Of a stretch of DNA of 64,000 nt, positions 34,512-42,567 are shown piece by piece. How positions within the stretch are numbered: position 1 is the stretch's first letter; each line of letters starts with the position of its first letter. Under the pieces are notes generated by a model that did not search any database, was not told the origin of the DNA, and saw only the letters and a program-made list of their open reading frames with translations. This DNA is from Pseudopedobacter sp038243635 (lineage in GTDB: Bacteria; Bacteroidota; Bacteroidia; Sphingobacteriales; Sphingobacteriaceae): assembly GCA_038243635.1 (NCBI GenBank), contig JBBSQW010000008.1, positions 72,258-136,257 of the forward strand. The letters run 5' to 3'. A program made the translations under genes and the position numbers.

Positions 34512-35633
34512 ATGGCTATCAAAATGATTGATTTAGAGGCAGAATATCTTTTATTAGAAGAAGATGTGATGCCTGAGATCACCAAGGTTTTAAAAAGTGG
34601 AGCTTACGTTCAAGGTAAGATTGTTCGGGATTTTGAGAACGACCTAGCGAACTACCTACAGGTAAAACACGTAATTTCTTGTGGAAATGGAACCGATGCA
34701 TTACAAATTGCGTTGATGGCCTCGAATATAAAAGCAGGAGACGAGGTAATTATTCCTGCATTTTCTTATGTAGCCGTAGCGGAAGTTGTTTGTTTGTTGG
34801 GCGCTACACCCGTTTTTGTTGACGTAGACGAAACTTATTTTCAGTTTGATATTAAGTCAATAAAAAATGCAATTACTACAAAAACAAAAGCGATTATTTC
34901 CGTTCACCTTTTCGGGCAATCAGCGAATCTTGAAGAACTCGTTAAACTGGCTCAAAAACATAAAGTCAAAATCATTGAAGATTGCGCCCAATCACTAGGT
35001 GGGAAATATGGTTTTAATCATGAAGATAGATCTCTGGGAAGTATAGGAGATTTCGGTTGTACGTCATTCTTCCCCACCAAAAATCTCTCGTGTTTTGGAG
35101 ATGGTGGAGCTTTGTTTACCAATGATGATGATTTAGCAAACAAAGCGAGAATGATTGCTAATCATGGACAAATAGAAAAATATAATCATCATTTGGTTGG
35201 CATTAATTCAAGGTTAGATAGCCTGCAGGCAGGTGTTCTTAAAGTTAAGCTGATAAAGCTAGACCAAGTTGTAGCAAAAAAATCAGCGCTCGCAAACAGG
35301 TATATTAATCAACTCCAAAACTTAGTCAATATTCAGTTGCCAAAATGTAGTTCAAACAGCACAAACTCTTGGCATCAATTTACCATAAAGGTTGCAAACG
35401 ACTTAAGAGACCCACTTAAAAACCACCTCGCTTCCAAAGACATCGACAGCATGATTTATTACCCTATGCCAATCCCCAGTCAGATTGCTTATCAAAATTA
35501 TCAAGAAAAATTTCCGGTATCCGAGAAACTGAGTAAAGAAGTCTTGTCTTTACCCATCCATCAGCTACTGACAATAAAAGATATAGATTATATTTGCGCT
35601 CAGATAAATGGCTTTTTTAATGCAGCGTCCTGA
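34512..35633 (+). CDS. DegT/DnrJ/EryC1/StrS family sugar aminotransferase
   Basis: A 373-residue PLP-dependent aminotransferase acting on nucleotide-linked keto-sugars. The PLP lysine lies in GCTSFFPTKNLSCFGDGGAL, and the preceding IIEDCAQSLGG and N-terminal GNGTDALQIALMA are typical. It opens the surface-polysaccharide locus. The following WbpD-like acyltransferase overlaps its end, so the pair would make an acylated amino sugar, for example a 2,3-diacetamido or 3-acylamino-3-deoxy sugar. The oxidoreductase that usually precedes such a pair is not adjacent. Confidence 0.9.
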   Translation: MAIKMIDLEAEYLLLEEDVMPEITKVLKSGAYVQGKIVRDFENDLANYLQVKHVISCGNGTDALQIALMASNIKAGDEVIIPAFSYVAVAEVVCLLGATPVFVDVDETYFQFDIKSIKNAITTKTKAIISVHLFGQSANLEELVKLAQKHKVKIIEDCAQSLGGKYGFNHEDRSLGSIGDFGCTSFFPTKNLSCFGDGGALFTNDDDLANKARMIANHGQIEKYNHHLVGINSRLDSLQAGVLKVKLIKLDQVVAKKSALANRYINQLQNLVNIQLPKCSSNSTNSWHQFTIKVANDLRDPLKNHLASKDIDSMIYYPMPIPSQIAYQNYQEKFPVSEKLSKEVLSLPIHQLLTIKDIDYICAQINGFFNAAS

Positions 35634-36132
35634 TTTTTTTGTGCATCCCACTTCGGTAGTTGATGAGAATGTAAGTATTGGAAACGGGTCCTCTATTTGG
35701 CATTTTTCGCATATTTCTGAAGGAGTTATCATTGGAGAAAACTGTAATATCGGGCAAAATGTATTTATGGGTAAAAACGTAAAGGTGGGAAATGGCGTTA
35801 AAATCCAAAATAACGTTTCCGTTTATGAAGGCGTGACGTTGGAGGATGATGTTTTTATAGGGCCATCAGTTGTATTCACCAATATTTTAAATCCTAGAGC
35901 GTTTATTAATCGTAAAGCAGAATATAAAGTTACCATCGTTAAAAAAGGTGCAACTTTGGGAGCAAATAGTACGATAGTTTGTGGTAATAACATAGGAGAA
36001 TTCTCATTAATTGGTGCGGGTTCTGTATTGACAAAAAATACCGGCGACTTTGAACTTTGGTACGGTAATCCAGCTTTTAAAAAAGGAATGGTTGATAAGG
36101 AAGGGAATGTTTTAGAAGTCGGCAGTCAATAG
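35620..36132 (+). CDS. WbpD/WlbB-like left-handed beta-helix N-acyltransferase
   Basis: A 170-residue hexapeptide-repeat acyltransferase that would acetylate the amino group made by the upstream aminotransferase. The start M-Q-R-P-D-F-F-V-H-P is chosen at 35620; another ATG lies four codons earlier. Repeated left-handed helix units (IIGENCNIGQNVFMGKNVKVG, then IQNNVSVYEGVTLEDDVFIGPS) and the family stretch FTNILNPRAF...KKGATLGANSTIVCGN and WYGNPAF are WbpD-like. It overlaps the aminotransferase gene by 14 bases, indicating coupled translation. Confidence 0.88.
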   Translation: MQRPDFFVHPTSVVDENVSIGNGSSIWHFSHISEGVIIGENCNIGQNVFMGKNVKVGNGVKIQNNVSVYEGVTLEDDVFIGPSVVFTNILNPRAFINRKAEYKVTIVKKGATLGANSTIVCGNNIGEFSLIGAGSVLTKNTGDFELWYGNPAFKKGMVDKEGNVLEVGSQ

Positions 36133-36140
36133 TCAGCAGA

Positions 36141-36244
36141 CCGCGGACTATACCTGTGAATACAAGCGATAAAACATAGACAGCTGACATCCGGATACGG
36201 ATTGATACGAAGATGGGAATGTTAAAAGTTTGTAGTCCGCGGAC
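36141..36244. repeat. GC-rich inverted repeat between acyltransferase and DUF3109 genes
   Basis: Arms CCGCGGACTA (36141-36150) and TAGTCCGCGG (36233-36242) are perfect inverted copies 82 bases apart. The right arm is part of the palindrome GTCCGCGGAC (36235-36244). The surrounding 150 bases repeat variants of GTC-AGC-AGAC and GGCAGAC and are much richer in GC than the neighbours. It looks like a dispersed intergenic repeat unit. Confidence 0.6.
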
Positions 36245-36290
36245 GGCAGACAGTGGACTTCGGACTCTGAACATTATATAAAAAAGAATT

Positions 36291-36878
36291 ATGCGTGAAA
36301 AAGTAATGTTAGAAATAGGTGGGCATTTAGTTTCTGAGGATTTAATCAAAGAAAATTTTATCTGTAACCTGGAAAAGTGCAAAGGAGCTTGCTGTATTGA
36401 GGGTGATTCTGGAGCGCCTTTAAATGAAGACGAGCTTGCTATTTTGGAAGAAATTTATCCTAAAGTGAAGCCATACATGACCGCCAAGGGAATTGAGGCC
36501 ATTGAACAACAAGGAACTTCGGTAAAGGATTTTGAAGGTGATTACACCACCACCTGTGTGGATGTTAATAAAGAGTGCGCTTACGTAACTTGGGAGAATG
36601 GGATAACCAAATGTGCGATTGAAAAGGCTTATGAAGATAAAGTAATTAGTTGGAAAAAACCGATTTCGTGTCATCTGTATCCTATTCGCTTAACGCAGTA
36701 TCCGGAGTTTGATATGTTACATTACGATAGATGGAGTATCTGTAGTTCGGCTTGCACTTTAGGAAACGAGCACAAGGTTAAAGTCTACCAGTTTTTGAAA
36801 GAACCTTTAATTAGAAAGTACGGCGAAGATTGGTATGAGGAGCTAGAAGAAAATATAAATGTTTTAAATAAGGGTTAA
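36291..36878 (+). CDS. DUF3109 family cysteine-rich protein
   Basis: A 195-residue cytoplasmic protein of the DUF3109 family. Eight cysteines are grouped as CNLEKCKGACC (residues about 25-35), TTCVDVNKECAYV, TKCAIEKAY and SCHLYPIRL with W-S-I-C-S-S-A-C, a spacing suggestive of a metal or iron-sulfur centre similar to the YkgJ-type proteins. No function is known. It is located between polysaccharide genes but is widespread in Bacteroidota as a housekeeping gene, so the neighbourhood is probably not meaningful. Confidence 0.88.
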   Translation: MREKVMLEIGGHLVSEDLIKENFICNLEKCKGACCIEGDSGAPLNEDELAILEEIYPKVKPYMTAKGIEAIEQQGTSVKDFEGDYTTTCVDVNKECAYVTWENGITKCAIEKAYEDKVISWKKPISCHLYPIRLTQYPEFDMLHYDRWSICSSACTLGNEHKVKVYQFLKEPLIRKYGEDWYEELEENINVLNKG

Positions 36879-36930
36879 ATATTTACATTTGCAATTCTAA
36901 CAGAAAAACAAACATTTAAATTATACCACC

Positions 36931-37803
36931 TTGAAAGGAATAATTTTAGCAGGAGGAACAGGTTCTCGTTTACATCCACTTACGCTTGCAGTAAGCAAGC
37001 AAATGATGCCGGTTTATGATAAGCCGATGATTTATTATCCATTGGCGACTTTAATGTTAGCCGGGATAAATGAAGTGCTAATCATCTCCACGCCGCAAGA
37101 TTTACCGGGATTTCAGAAATTATTAGGTGATGGTACAAACATGGGATGTAAATTTTCCTATGCAGAGCAACCCTCGCCAGATGGTTTAGCACAAGCGTTT
37201 GTTATTGGCGAAGAATTTATTGGCAACGATGCTGTAGCGCTAGTTTTAGGAGATAATATTTTCTTTGGCGACGGGATGGCTAAGTTGATGCAAGCTAATA
37301 CCAACCCAACAGGAGGCGTAGTTTTCGCCTATCCAGTTCATGACCCTGAAAGGTATGGCGTTGTAGAATTTGATGCAGATAAGAAAGCCATTTCTATAGA
37401 AGAGAAACCAGAAAATCCAAAATCTAATTATGCGGTTCCAGGATTGTATTTTTACGATAACAGCGTAGTTGAAGTCGCAAAAAATATCAAACCTTCGCCA
37501 CGTGGGGAACTAGAAATTACAGATATCAATAAATATTATCTAGAGAAAGGCTTGCTAAAAGTCGGCCTATTGAGCAGAGGAACCGCTTGGTTGGATACCG
37601 GAACTTTCGAATCTTTAATGCAAGCTGGTACTTTTGTTCAGGTGATTGAAGACCGCCAAGGTTTAAAAATTGGTTGTATCGAAGAAATCGCTTACCGTAT
37701 GAATTTTATAGGCAAAGAGGCTTTGCGTAAACTTGGAGAACCCTTGGTGAAAAGTGGCTACGGAAAATATTTGGTAGATATTGCCGACGGAAAAATTTTA
37801 TAA
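36931..37803 (+). CDS. rfbA: Glucose-1-phosphate thymidylyltransferase
   Basis: A 290-residue nucleotidyltransferase that makes dTDP-glucose from dTTP and glucose 1-phosphate, the first step to dTDP-rhamnose and related sugars. The N-terminal signature is GIILAGGTGSRLHPLTLAVSKQMMPV, followed by KPMIYYPL and the later VVEFD...SIEEKPENPKSNYAVPGLYFYD. The start codon is TTG, placed directly before the signature. The partner genes rfbB, rfbC and rfbD are not in the window. It stands between DUF3109 and gmd genes. Confidence 0.96.
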   Translation: MKGIILAGGTGSRLHPLTLAVSKQMMPVYDKPMIYYPLATLMLAGINEVLIISTPQDLPGFQKLLGDGTNMGCKFSYAEQPSPDGLAQAFVIGEEFIGNDAVALVLGDNIFFGDGMAKLMQANTNPTGGVVFAYPVHDPERYGVVEFDADKKAISIEEKPENPKSNYAVPGLYFYDNSVVEVAKNIKPSPRGELEITDINKYYLEKGLLKVGLLSRGTAWLDTGTFESLMQAGTFVQVIEDRQGLKIGCIEEIAYRMNFIGKEALRKLGEPLVKSGYGKYLVDIADGKIL

Positions 37804-37976
37804 GTAAACATAGCTTGAAACGAGAAAAGATTATTTATTTATTCTTTTCTTCACTCAAAACTAAATAAAAGGACTAGTAAGCATACAATCATTCTGTTCA
37901 TCAATTATTCAAATAAACGGATTAGCAAGGAGTTCAATCAATCATTCTCTCCACCAATCCTTCAAAATTAAAACAT

Positions 37977-39116
37977 ATGGCTAAAGTCGCATTAATTACA
38001 GGTATTACAGGACAAGATGGTGCATATCTTGCAGAGTTTTTATTAAAAAAAGGTTATGAAGTTCACGGTTTAAAAAGAAGAACTTCCCTTTTTAATACGG
38101 ATAGGATTGATCATTTATACCAAGACCAACACGAAGAAGGCGTAAAGTTAACTTTGCATTACGGCGATTTAACAGACTCTACAAACTTAATACGTTTGGT
38201 GCAGGAAATCCAACCAGACGAAATTTACAACTTGGCCGCAATGAGCCACGTTAAAGTAAGTTTTGATACTCCTGAATACACCGCAAACGCAGATGGTATC
38301 GGAACGTTAAGAATTTTAGAAGCAGTAAGATTGTTAGGCTTAACTGAAAAAACAAGGGTTTATCAAGCTTCAACATCAGAACTTTATGGATTAGTACAAG
38401 CAGTTCCTCAGTCAGAAACTACGCCTTTTTACCCACGTTCACCTTATGCAGTAGCAAAAATGTATGCCTATTGGATCACGGTAAATTATCGCGAGGCATA
38501 TGGAATGTTCGCTTGTAATGGAATTTTGTTTAATCACGAAAGCCCTATACGAGGAGAAACTTTTGTTACTCGTAAAATTACCAGAGCGGCGTCTAAAATA
38601 GCAATGGGCTTACAAAGCTGTATATATTTGGGTAATCTTTCTTCACAAAGAGACTGGGGACATGCTAAAGATTATATAGAAGCGATGTGGTTGATTTTAC
38701 AACAAGATAAACCAGAAGATTTCGTAATTGCAACAGGCGTAACTACTACCGTTCGTGAATTTGTGAGAATGAGTTTTGAAGAGTTAGGAATTACCGTTGA
38801 GTTCTCTGGTAAAGACGACAATGAAAAAGGAGTAATTATTGATGTTGACCAAGACAAAGCAAAAGAGTTAGGTTTAAATGTCGATTCGTTGAAATTGGGA
38901 CAAACTGTTGTAAAAGTTGATCCAAAATACTTCCGTCCAACAGAGGTTGAACTGTTATTGGGCGACCCAACGAAGTCAAAAGAAAAATTAGGTTGGAAAT
39001 TAAAGTACGATTTACCAGCATTGGTAAAGGATATGATTCAATCAGACTTGCACTTGACTAAAAAAGATCAGTATTTAAAAGATGGTGGTTACCAAACAAT
39101 GAATTATTTCGAGTAA
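37977..39116 (+). CDS. gmd: GDP-mannose 4,6-dehydratase
   Basis: A 379-residue short-chain-dehydrogenase-type enzyme converting GDP-mannose to GDP-4-keto-6-deoxymannose. The NADP site is ALITGITGQDGAYLAEFLL, the catalytic Tyr-x-x-x-Lys is in PRSPYAVAKMYAYW, and NHESPIRGETFVTRKI is a family hallmark. Length is normal. The product feeds GDP-fucose, GDP-rhamnose or perosamine, but the next enzyme (such as fcl) is not in the window; the following sequence is a palindromic repeat and a toxin-antitoxin-like pair. Confidence 0.97.
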   Translation: MAKVALITGITGQDGAYLAEFLLKKGYEVHGLKRRTSLFNTDRIDHLYQDQHEEGVKLTLHYGDLTDSTNLIRLVQEIQPDEIYNLAAMSHVKVSFDTPEYTANADGIGTLRILEAVRLLGLTEKTRVYQASTSELYGLVQAVPQSETTPFYPRSPYAVAKMYAYWITVNYREAYGMFACNGILFNHESPIRGETFVTRKITRAASKIAMGLQSCIYLGNLSSQRDWGHAKDYIEAMWLILQQDKPEDFVIATGVTTTVREFVRMSFEELGITVEFSGKDDNEKGVIIDVDQDKAKELGLNVDSLKLGQTVVKVDPKYFRPTEVELLLGDPTKSKEKLGWKLKYDLPALVKDMIQSDLHLTKKDQYLKDGGYQTMNYFE

Positions 39117-39146
39117 CGCTTAACGAACGAGATTTCGCAACTTTTT

Positions 39147-39250
39147 CCGTCATTTCGAACGAGGTACGATGTGAGAGATCTGTTAGTTTCTTAACAGAAT
39201 CATTTAGTGCCAAAAAAACTTAGAGATCTCTCCAAGCGTCGAGATGACGG
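39147..39250. repeat. Palindromic intergenic repeat (CGTCATTTCGA type)
   Basis: The outer arms CCGTCATTTCGA and the near-complement TCGAGATGACGG begin and end this 104-base unit. An inner pair GAGAGATCT (39173-39181) and AGAGATCTCTCC forms a second stem, and both arms match with few changes. Similar elements are scattered between genes in Sphingobacteriaceae genomes and may be mobilised REP-like units. It lies directly between gmd and the nucleotidyltransferase gene. Confidence 0.7.
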
Positions 39251-39324
39251 TTAAGAAAAGTGTGATATTTTACAAGCGTAAGTGCCTAATCAGAAAGCCT
39301 ACTCGCTGATGAAACCAAACGGAA

Positions 39325-39645
39325 ATGGAAAGTTACATTAACATTGTAAAGAGAATAATACTTAAAAGAGTACCTTTGCAAACTTATTCTGTGTTTTTAT
39401 TTGGCAGTCGAGCAATGGGGAATCATCATCATCTATCGGATATTGATATTGGCGTTTTAGGAGAAAGACCTTTATCCATTTCTATAAAAGGAGAAATAGA
39501 AGAAGAGATAGACGAAAGCATTTGCCCTTTAAAAGTTGACTTAATAGATTTTTACCAAGTTAGCGACGAGTTTAAACAATATGCTTTAGAAAAGATTGAA
39601 ATATGGAACTTAAGCAAAAATTCGAACTTGAATTATCAAATTTAA
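39325..39645 (+). CDS. MntA-like minimal nucleotidyltransferase (antitoxin candidate)
   Basis: A 106-residue nucleotidyltransferase of the minimal (MNT) class. The catalytic motif G-S-x10-D-x-D is exact: Gly27-Ser28, then Asp39 and Asp41 (FLFGSRAMG ... LSDIDIGVLG). A further Asp lies in PLKVDLIDFY. In MntA/HepT systems this enzyme adds AMP to the partner HEPN toxin and so inactivates it. Its 3' end overlaps the HEPN gene by 43 bases, so both are translated from one message. HI0073 of Haemophilus is a structural relative. Function as antitoxin is inferred. Confidence 0.85.
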   Translation: MESYINIVKRIILKRVPLQTYSVFLFGSRAMGNHHHLSDIDIGVLGERPLSISIKGEIEEEIDESICPLKVDLIDFYQVSDEFKQYALEKIEIWNLSKNSNLNYQI

Positions 39646-40028
39646 AGCAAGCAATTGCTACCTATGCGGAAGTGCTTACGTTGACAGATGATACGAAGTA
39701 TTCAGCAATTGAATTAGATGCGATCAAAAATGGAAAATTGCAAAAGTTTGAATACTGTACAGAATTATCTTGGAAAGTAAGCAAAATTTTTCTCGAGCTT
39801 AGAACGGCTGAAATATTTATATCGCCCAAGTTGGTTTATAAAAATTTGATGTTAAATAAATTTATTACAGAAGCGCTTTATAAAATGCTTTTCAATACCT
39901 TAGAAGATAGAAACAAGCTTAGTCATATTTACAAGGAAGAAATGTACAATGAAGTATATAAAAATATTGAAGCACACTTGCAGGCGTTCAGCGCTTTGTT
40001 GGCCGTTTTAAACAAGAATCAAGATTAA
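39603..40028 (+). CDS. HEPN / nucleotidyltransferase substrate-binding protein (HepT-like toxin candidate)
   Basis: A 141-residue all-helical protein of the HI0074/HEPN class. The ribonuclease-type motif R-x4-H is Arg103 and His108, followed by Tyr110 in EDRNKLSHIYKEE, exactly the R-x4-H-x-Y pattern whose tyrosine is AMP-modified in the HepT-MntA system. It overlaps the nucleotidyltransferase gene by 43 bases and is followed after 20 bases by the export gene wza, so it is in the middle of the capsule operon. Activity as an RNase toxin is inferred from the motif. Confidence 0.83.
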   Translation: MELKQKFELELSNLKQAIATYAEVLTLTDDTKYSAIELDAIKNGKLQKFEYCTELSWKVSKIFLELRTAEIFISPKLVYKNLMLNKFITEALYKMLFNTLEDRNKLSHIYKEEMYNEVYKNIEAHLQAFSALLAVLNKNQD

Positions 40029-40048
40029 GTAAGGTTACCCTATCATAA

Positions 40049-42547
40049 ATGAATATCAAAAAATCACTGCTACTACTGCTTTTTTTTGTTGGAATAATCA
40101 CCTTCCAATCGGCTAAGGCTCAAAGCGTCAATCAACAGAATTTTTCTAACGTTCGTGTAGATGAGCTAACTGATGATCAGATTAGACAGATTATTAAGCA
40201 AATACAATCATCAGGATTGCCCGAATCTCAATTAGAGCAAATCGCAGCCTCCAGAGGAATGCAGCCTGCTGAAGTTGCAAAGTTAAGAGCAAGAGTAGAA
40301 GCCGTAAATTCAAATAGCGCTGCTAGCGGCCAAACAGATGCAACCGTAAAAGGAAAAGACGGAAGCAGAGGACGTAGCTTTGAAGGGGAAGTTTCTGACA
40401 TTGCCAATTCAGACGACAAAAAAACTGAGAAAGAAGCAGACGCTGTACTACAAACATTAAAATCCAAAATTTTTGGTAAAGAACTTTTTGCAAATGCATC
40501 TACTACTTTTGAACCTAATTTACGTTTAGCCACGCCTTTAAATTATGTGATTGGAACTTCCGATCAATTATTAATTGATATATACGGTTATTCAGAAGTG
40601 AGTTATAGCTTAACCGTTAGCCCAGAAGGAACCATCAATATCCCTTACGTAGGAATTACACAAGTCGGTGGTTTAACGGTAGAAGCCGCAACATCCCGGA
40701 TCAAAAGTAAGCTGTCTGGAATTTACAGTGGCTTAAACTCAGGCAACACCAAGTTGAGTGTGACAATCGGTAACATCCGTAGCATCAAGGTTATTTTAAC
40801 CGGCGAAGTGATGAAGCCAGGAACTTATACACTTCCTTCTTTGGCAACTTTATTCAACGCACTCTATTCATCTGGTGGTCCAACAGACAATGGTTCATTC
40901 CGGAATATTGAAGTAATCAGAAACGGAAGGAAAGTAGCAACGTTAGATGTTTATGATTTCCTTTTGAAAGGAGATTTAAAAAATAACGTTCGCTTGCAAG
41001 ATCAGGATATTATCAGAGTTCCGGTTTATCAAAAACGCGTAGAAATTGTAGGCGAGATAAAACGCCCGGCAATTTTTGAATTAAAAGATAATGAAGATTT
41101 TGAAGACCTACTTTCTTTTGCGGGTGGTTTTACAGAAAGAGCCTATAAAGCAAGAGTAAAGGTATTAGGGAATACAGATACAGAGCAAAAAATTGCTGAT
41201 GTTACCGCTTCTGAATACGCAAGCTACAAGCCAAAAAGCGGAGATAAGTATTTTGTAAACGAGATTTTAGACAGGTTTGAAAACCGAGTGACCATAGAGG
41301 GTTCGGTATTTAGACCCGGTCAGTATGAGTTGGAGTCGGGTTTAACTGTAAAAACATTAATTCAAAAAGCAGAAGGAATTAAAGAAGATGCTTTTACCAA
41401 TAGGGCGTATATTACTCGTTTAACGGATGACCTAAATACAGAGCTCATTTCTTTCGACATTAAAAAAGTATTAGCCGGCACAGCGGACGATATTCCATTA
41501 AAACGTGAAGATGTAATCAGTATATCTTCCATATTTGATTTAAAAGAAGCGTATAAAGTAAGTATCAATGGACAGGTAAGAAGGCCAGGAGAGTTTGCTT
41601 ATTCCGAAAACATGAGTTTAGAAGAGGTAATCTTAAAAGCCGGCGGTTTCAGCGAATCAGCTACCTCCCAGCGCATTGAAATTTCTCGTCGTGTTAAAAA
41701 CTCAGATGCAACATCATCCTCTGCGAGAACTGCAGAAGTATTCCAAATGGAAGTCGATCGGAATTTAAGTATCGAGGCTGCTAAGTTTGTATTGCAACCC
41801 TTTGATATCATTACGGTAAGGTCTTCACCAGGATATGAGGTTCAAAAACAAGTGAGAATTGACGGAGAGGTTTTATACCCAGGTTATTATACCATTACCA
41901 AAAAAGATGAGAGATTATCTGATTTGGTTAAACGAGCGGGAGGGTTAACGGCATTGGCTTATCCTTACGGCGCTTCTTTAAAAAGAGCAGGAACTTTTGA
42001 AACACAATTAGAAGCAGAAAAGGAAAAGCAGAAATTAGAGCAGTTTAAAAAAGTGCAAAAAGATGCAGAAGACTCTACTTCTATAGATCTGGAAAACGGA
42101 GTTACCAGAAATAATTTTGTTGGGATTGACTTGCCACAGATTTTAGCAAAACCTGGAAGACGAAAAGATTTGTTTTTGCAAAATGGAGATATTATCAATG
42201 TGCCTACAGAGTTACAAACTGTAAAAGTGAGTGGCGAGGTTTTATCACCAAATACGGTGGTTTTCAGCAGAAGTAAGGGATTTAAAAACTACATTGCTAA
42301 CGCAGGAGGCTTTGGCGTAAAGGCATTAAAAAAACGATCTTACATCATTTACGCAAATGGTGATGTAAGAAGTACCAAAAGATTTCTTTTTTTTAACAAC
42401 TACCCGGTGGTTAAAACAGGAGCAGAAATTTTTGTGCCAAAGAGGGAAGAAAAGAAAGCACTTTCTACTGGAGAAATCATTGGGATCTCTACTGGGGTAG
42501 CCTCTTTAGGAGCTATTATATTGGGATTGTTAAACACCTTAAAGTAA
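40049..42547 (+). CDS. Wza-like polysaccharide export protein with SLBB domains
   Basis: An 832-residue outer-membrane polysaccharide export protein. Signal peptide MNIKKSLLLLLFFVGII...SAKAQ, then a charged region (residues about 40-130) and the Poly_export domain around LNYVIGTSDQLLIDIYGYSEVSYSLTVSPEG. At least five to six SLBB/beta-grasp repeats follow (for example VRIDGEVLYPGYYTI, VTIEGSVFRPGQYEL, VSINGQVRRPGEFAY, VEIVGEIKRPAIFEL). A last hydrophobic helix near 805-830 lies close to the end. Unlike E. coli Wza (about 380 residues) it has many more SLBB units, as usual for Bacteroidota. It is 20 bases after the HEPN gene and 20 bases before the wzz-like gene. Confidence 0.93.
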   Translation: MNIKKSLLLLLFFVGIITFQSAKAQSVNQQNFSNVRVDELTDDQIRQIIKQIQSSGLPESQLEQIAASRGMQPAEVAKLRARVEAVNSNSAASGQTDATVKGKDGSRGRSFEGEVSDIANSDDKKTEKEADAVLQTLKSKIFGKELFANASTTFEPNLRLATPLNYVIGTSDQLLIDIYGYSEVSYSLTVSPEGTINIPYVGITQVGGLTVEAATSRIKSKLSGIYSGLNSGNTKLSVTIGNIRSIKVILTGEVMKPGTYTLPSLATLFNALYSSGGPTDNGSFRNIEVIRNGRKVATLDVYDFLLKGDLKNNVRLQDQDIIRVPVYQKRVEIVGEIKRPAIFELKDNEDFEDLLSFAGGFTERAYKARVKVLGNTDTEQKIADVTASEYASYKPKSGDKYFVNEILDRFENRVTIEGSVFRPGQYELESGLTVKTLIQKAEGIKEDAFTNRAYITRLTDDLNTELISFDIKKVLAGTADDIPLKREDVISISSIFDLKEAYKVSINGQVRRPGEFAYSENMSLEEVILKAGGFSESATSQRIEISRRVKNSDATSSSARTAEVFQMEVDRNLSIEAAKFVLQPFDIITVRSSPGYEVQKQVRIDGEVLYPGYYTITKKDERLSDLVKRAGGLTALAYPYGASLKRAGTFETQLEAEKEKQKLEQFKKVQKDAEDSTSIDLENGVTRNNFVGIDLPQILAKPGRRKDLFLQNGDIINVPTELQTVKVSGEVLSPNTVVFSRSKGFKNYIANAGGFGVKALKKRSYIIYANGDVRSTKRFLFFNNYPVVKTGAEIFVPKREEKKALSTGEIIGISTGVASLGAIILGLLNTLK

Positions 42548-42567
42548 TTTAAATAAAAATAAAAATC

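Noticed and set aside
36077..36382. 101-codon open frame on the - strand over the GC-rich repeat
   Set aside because: It is made of repeat sequence and the antisense of two genes; the product is basic and unlike any family I know.
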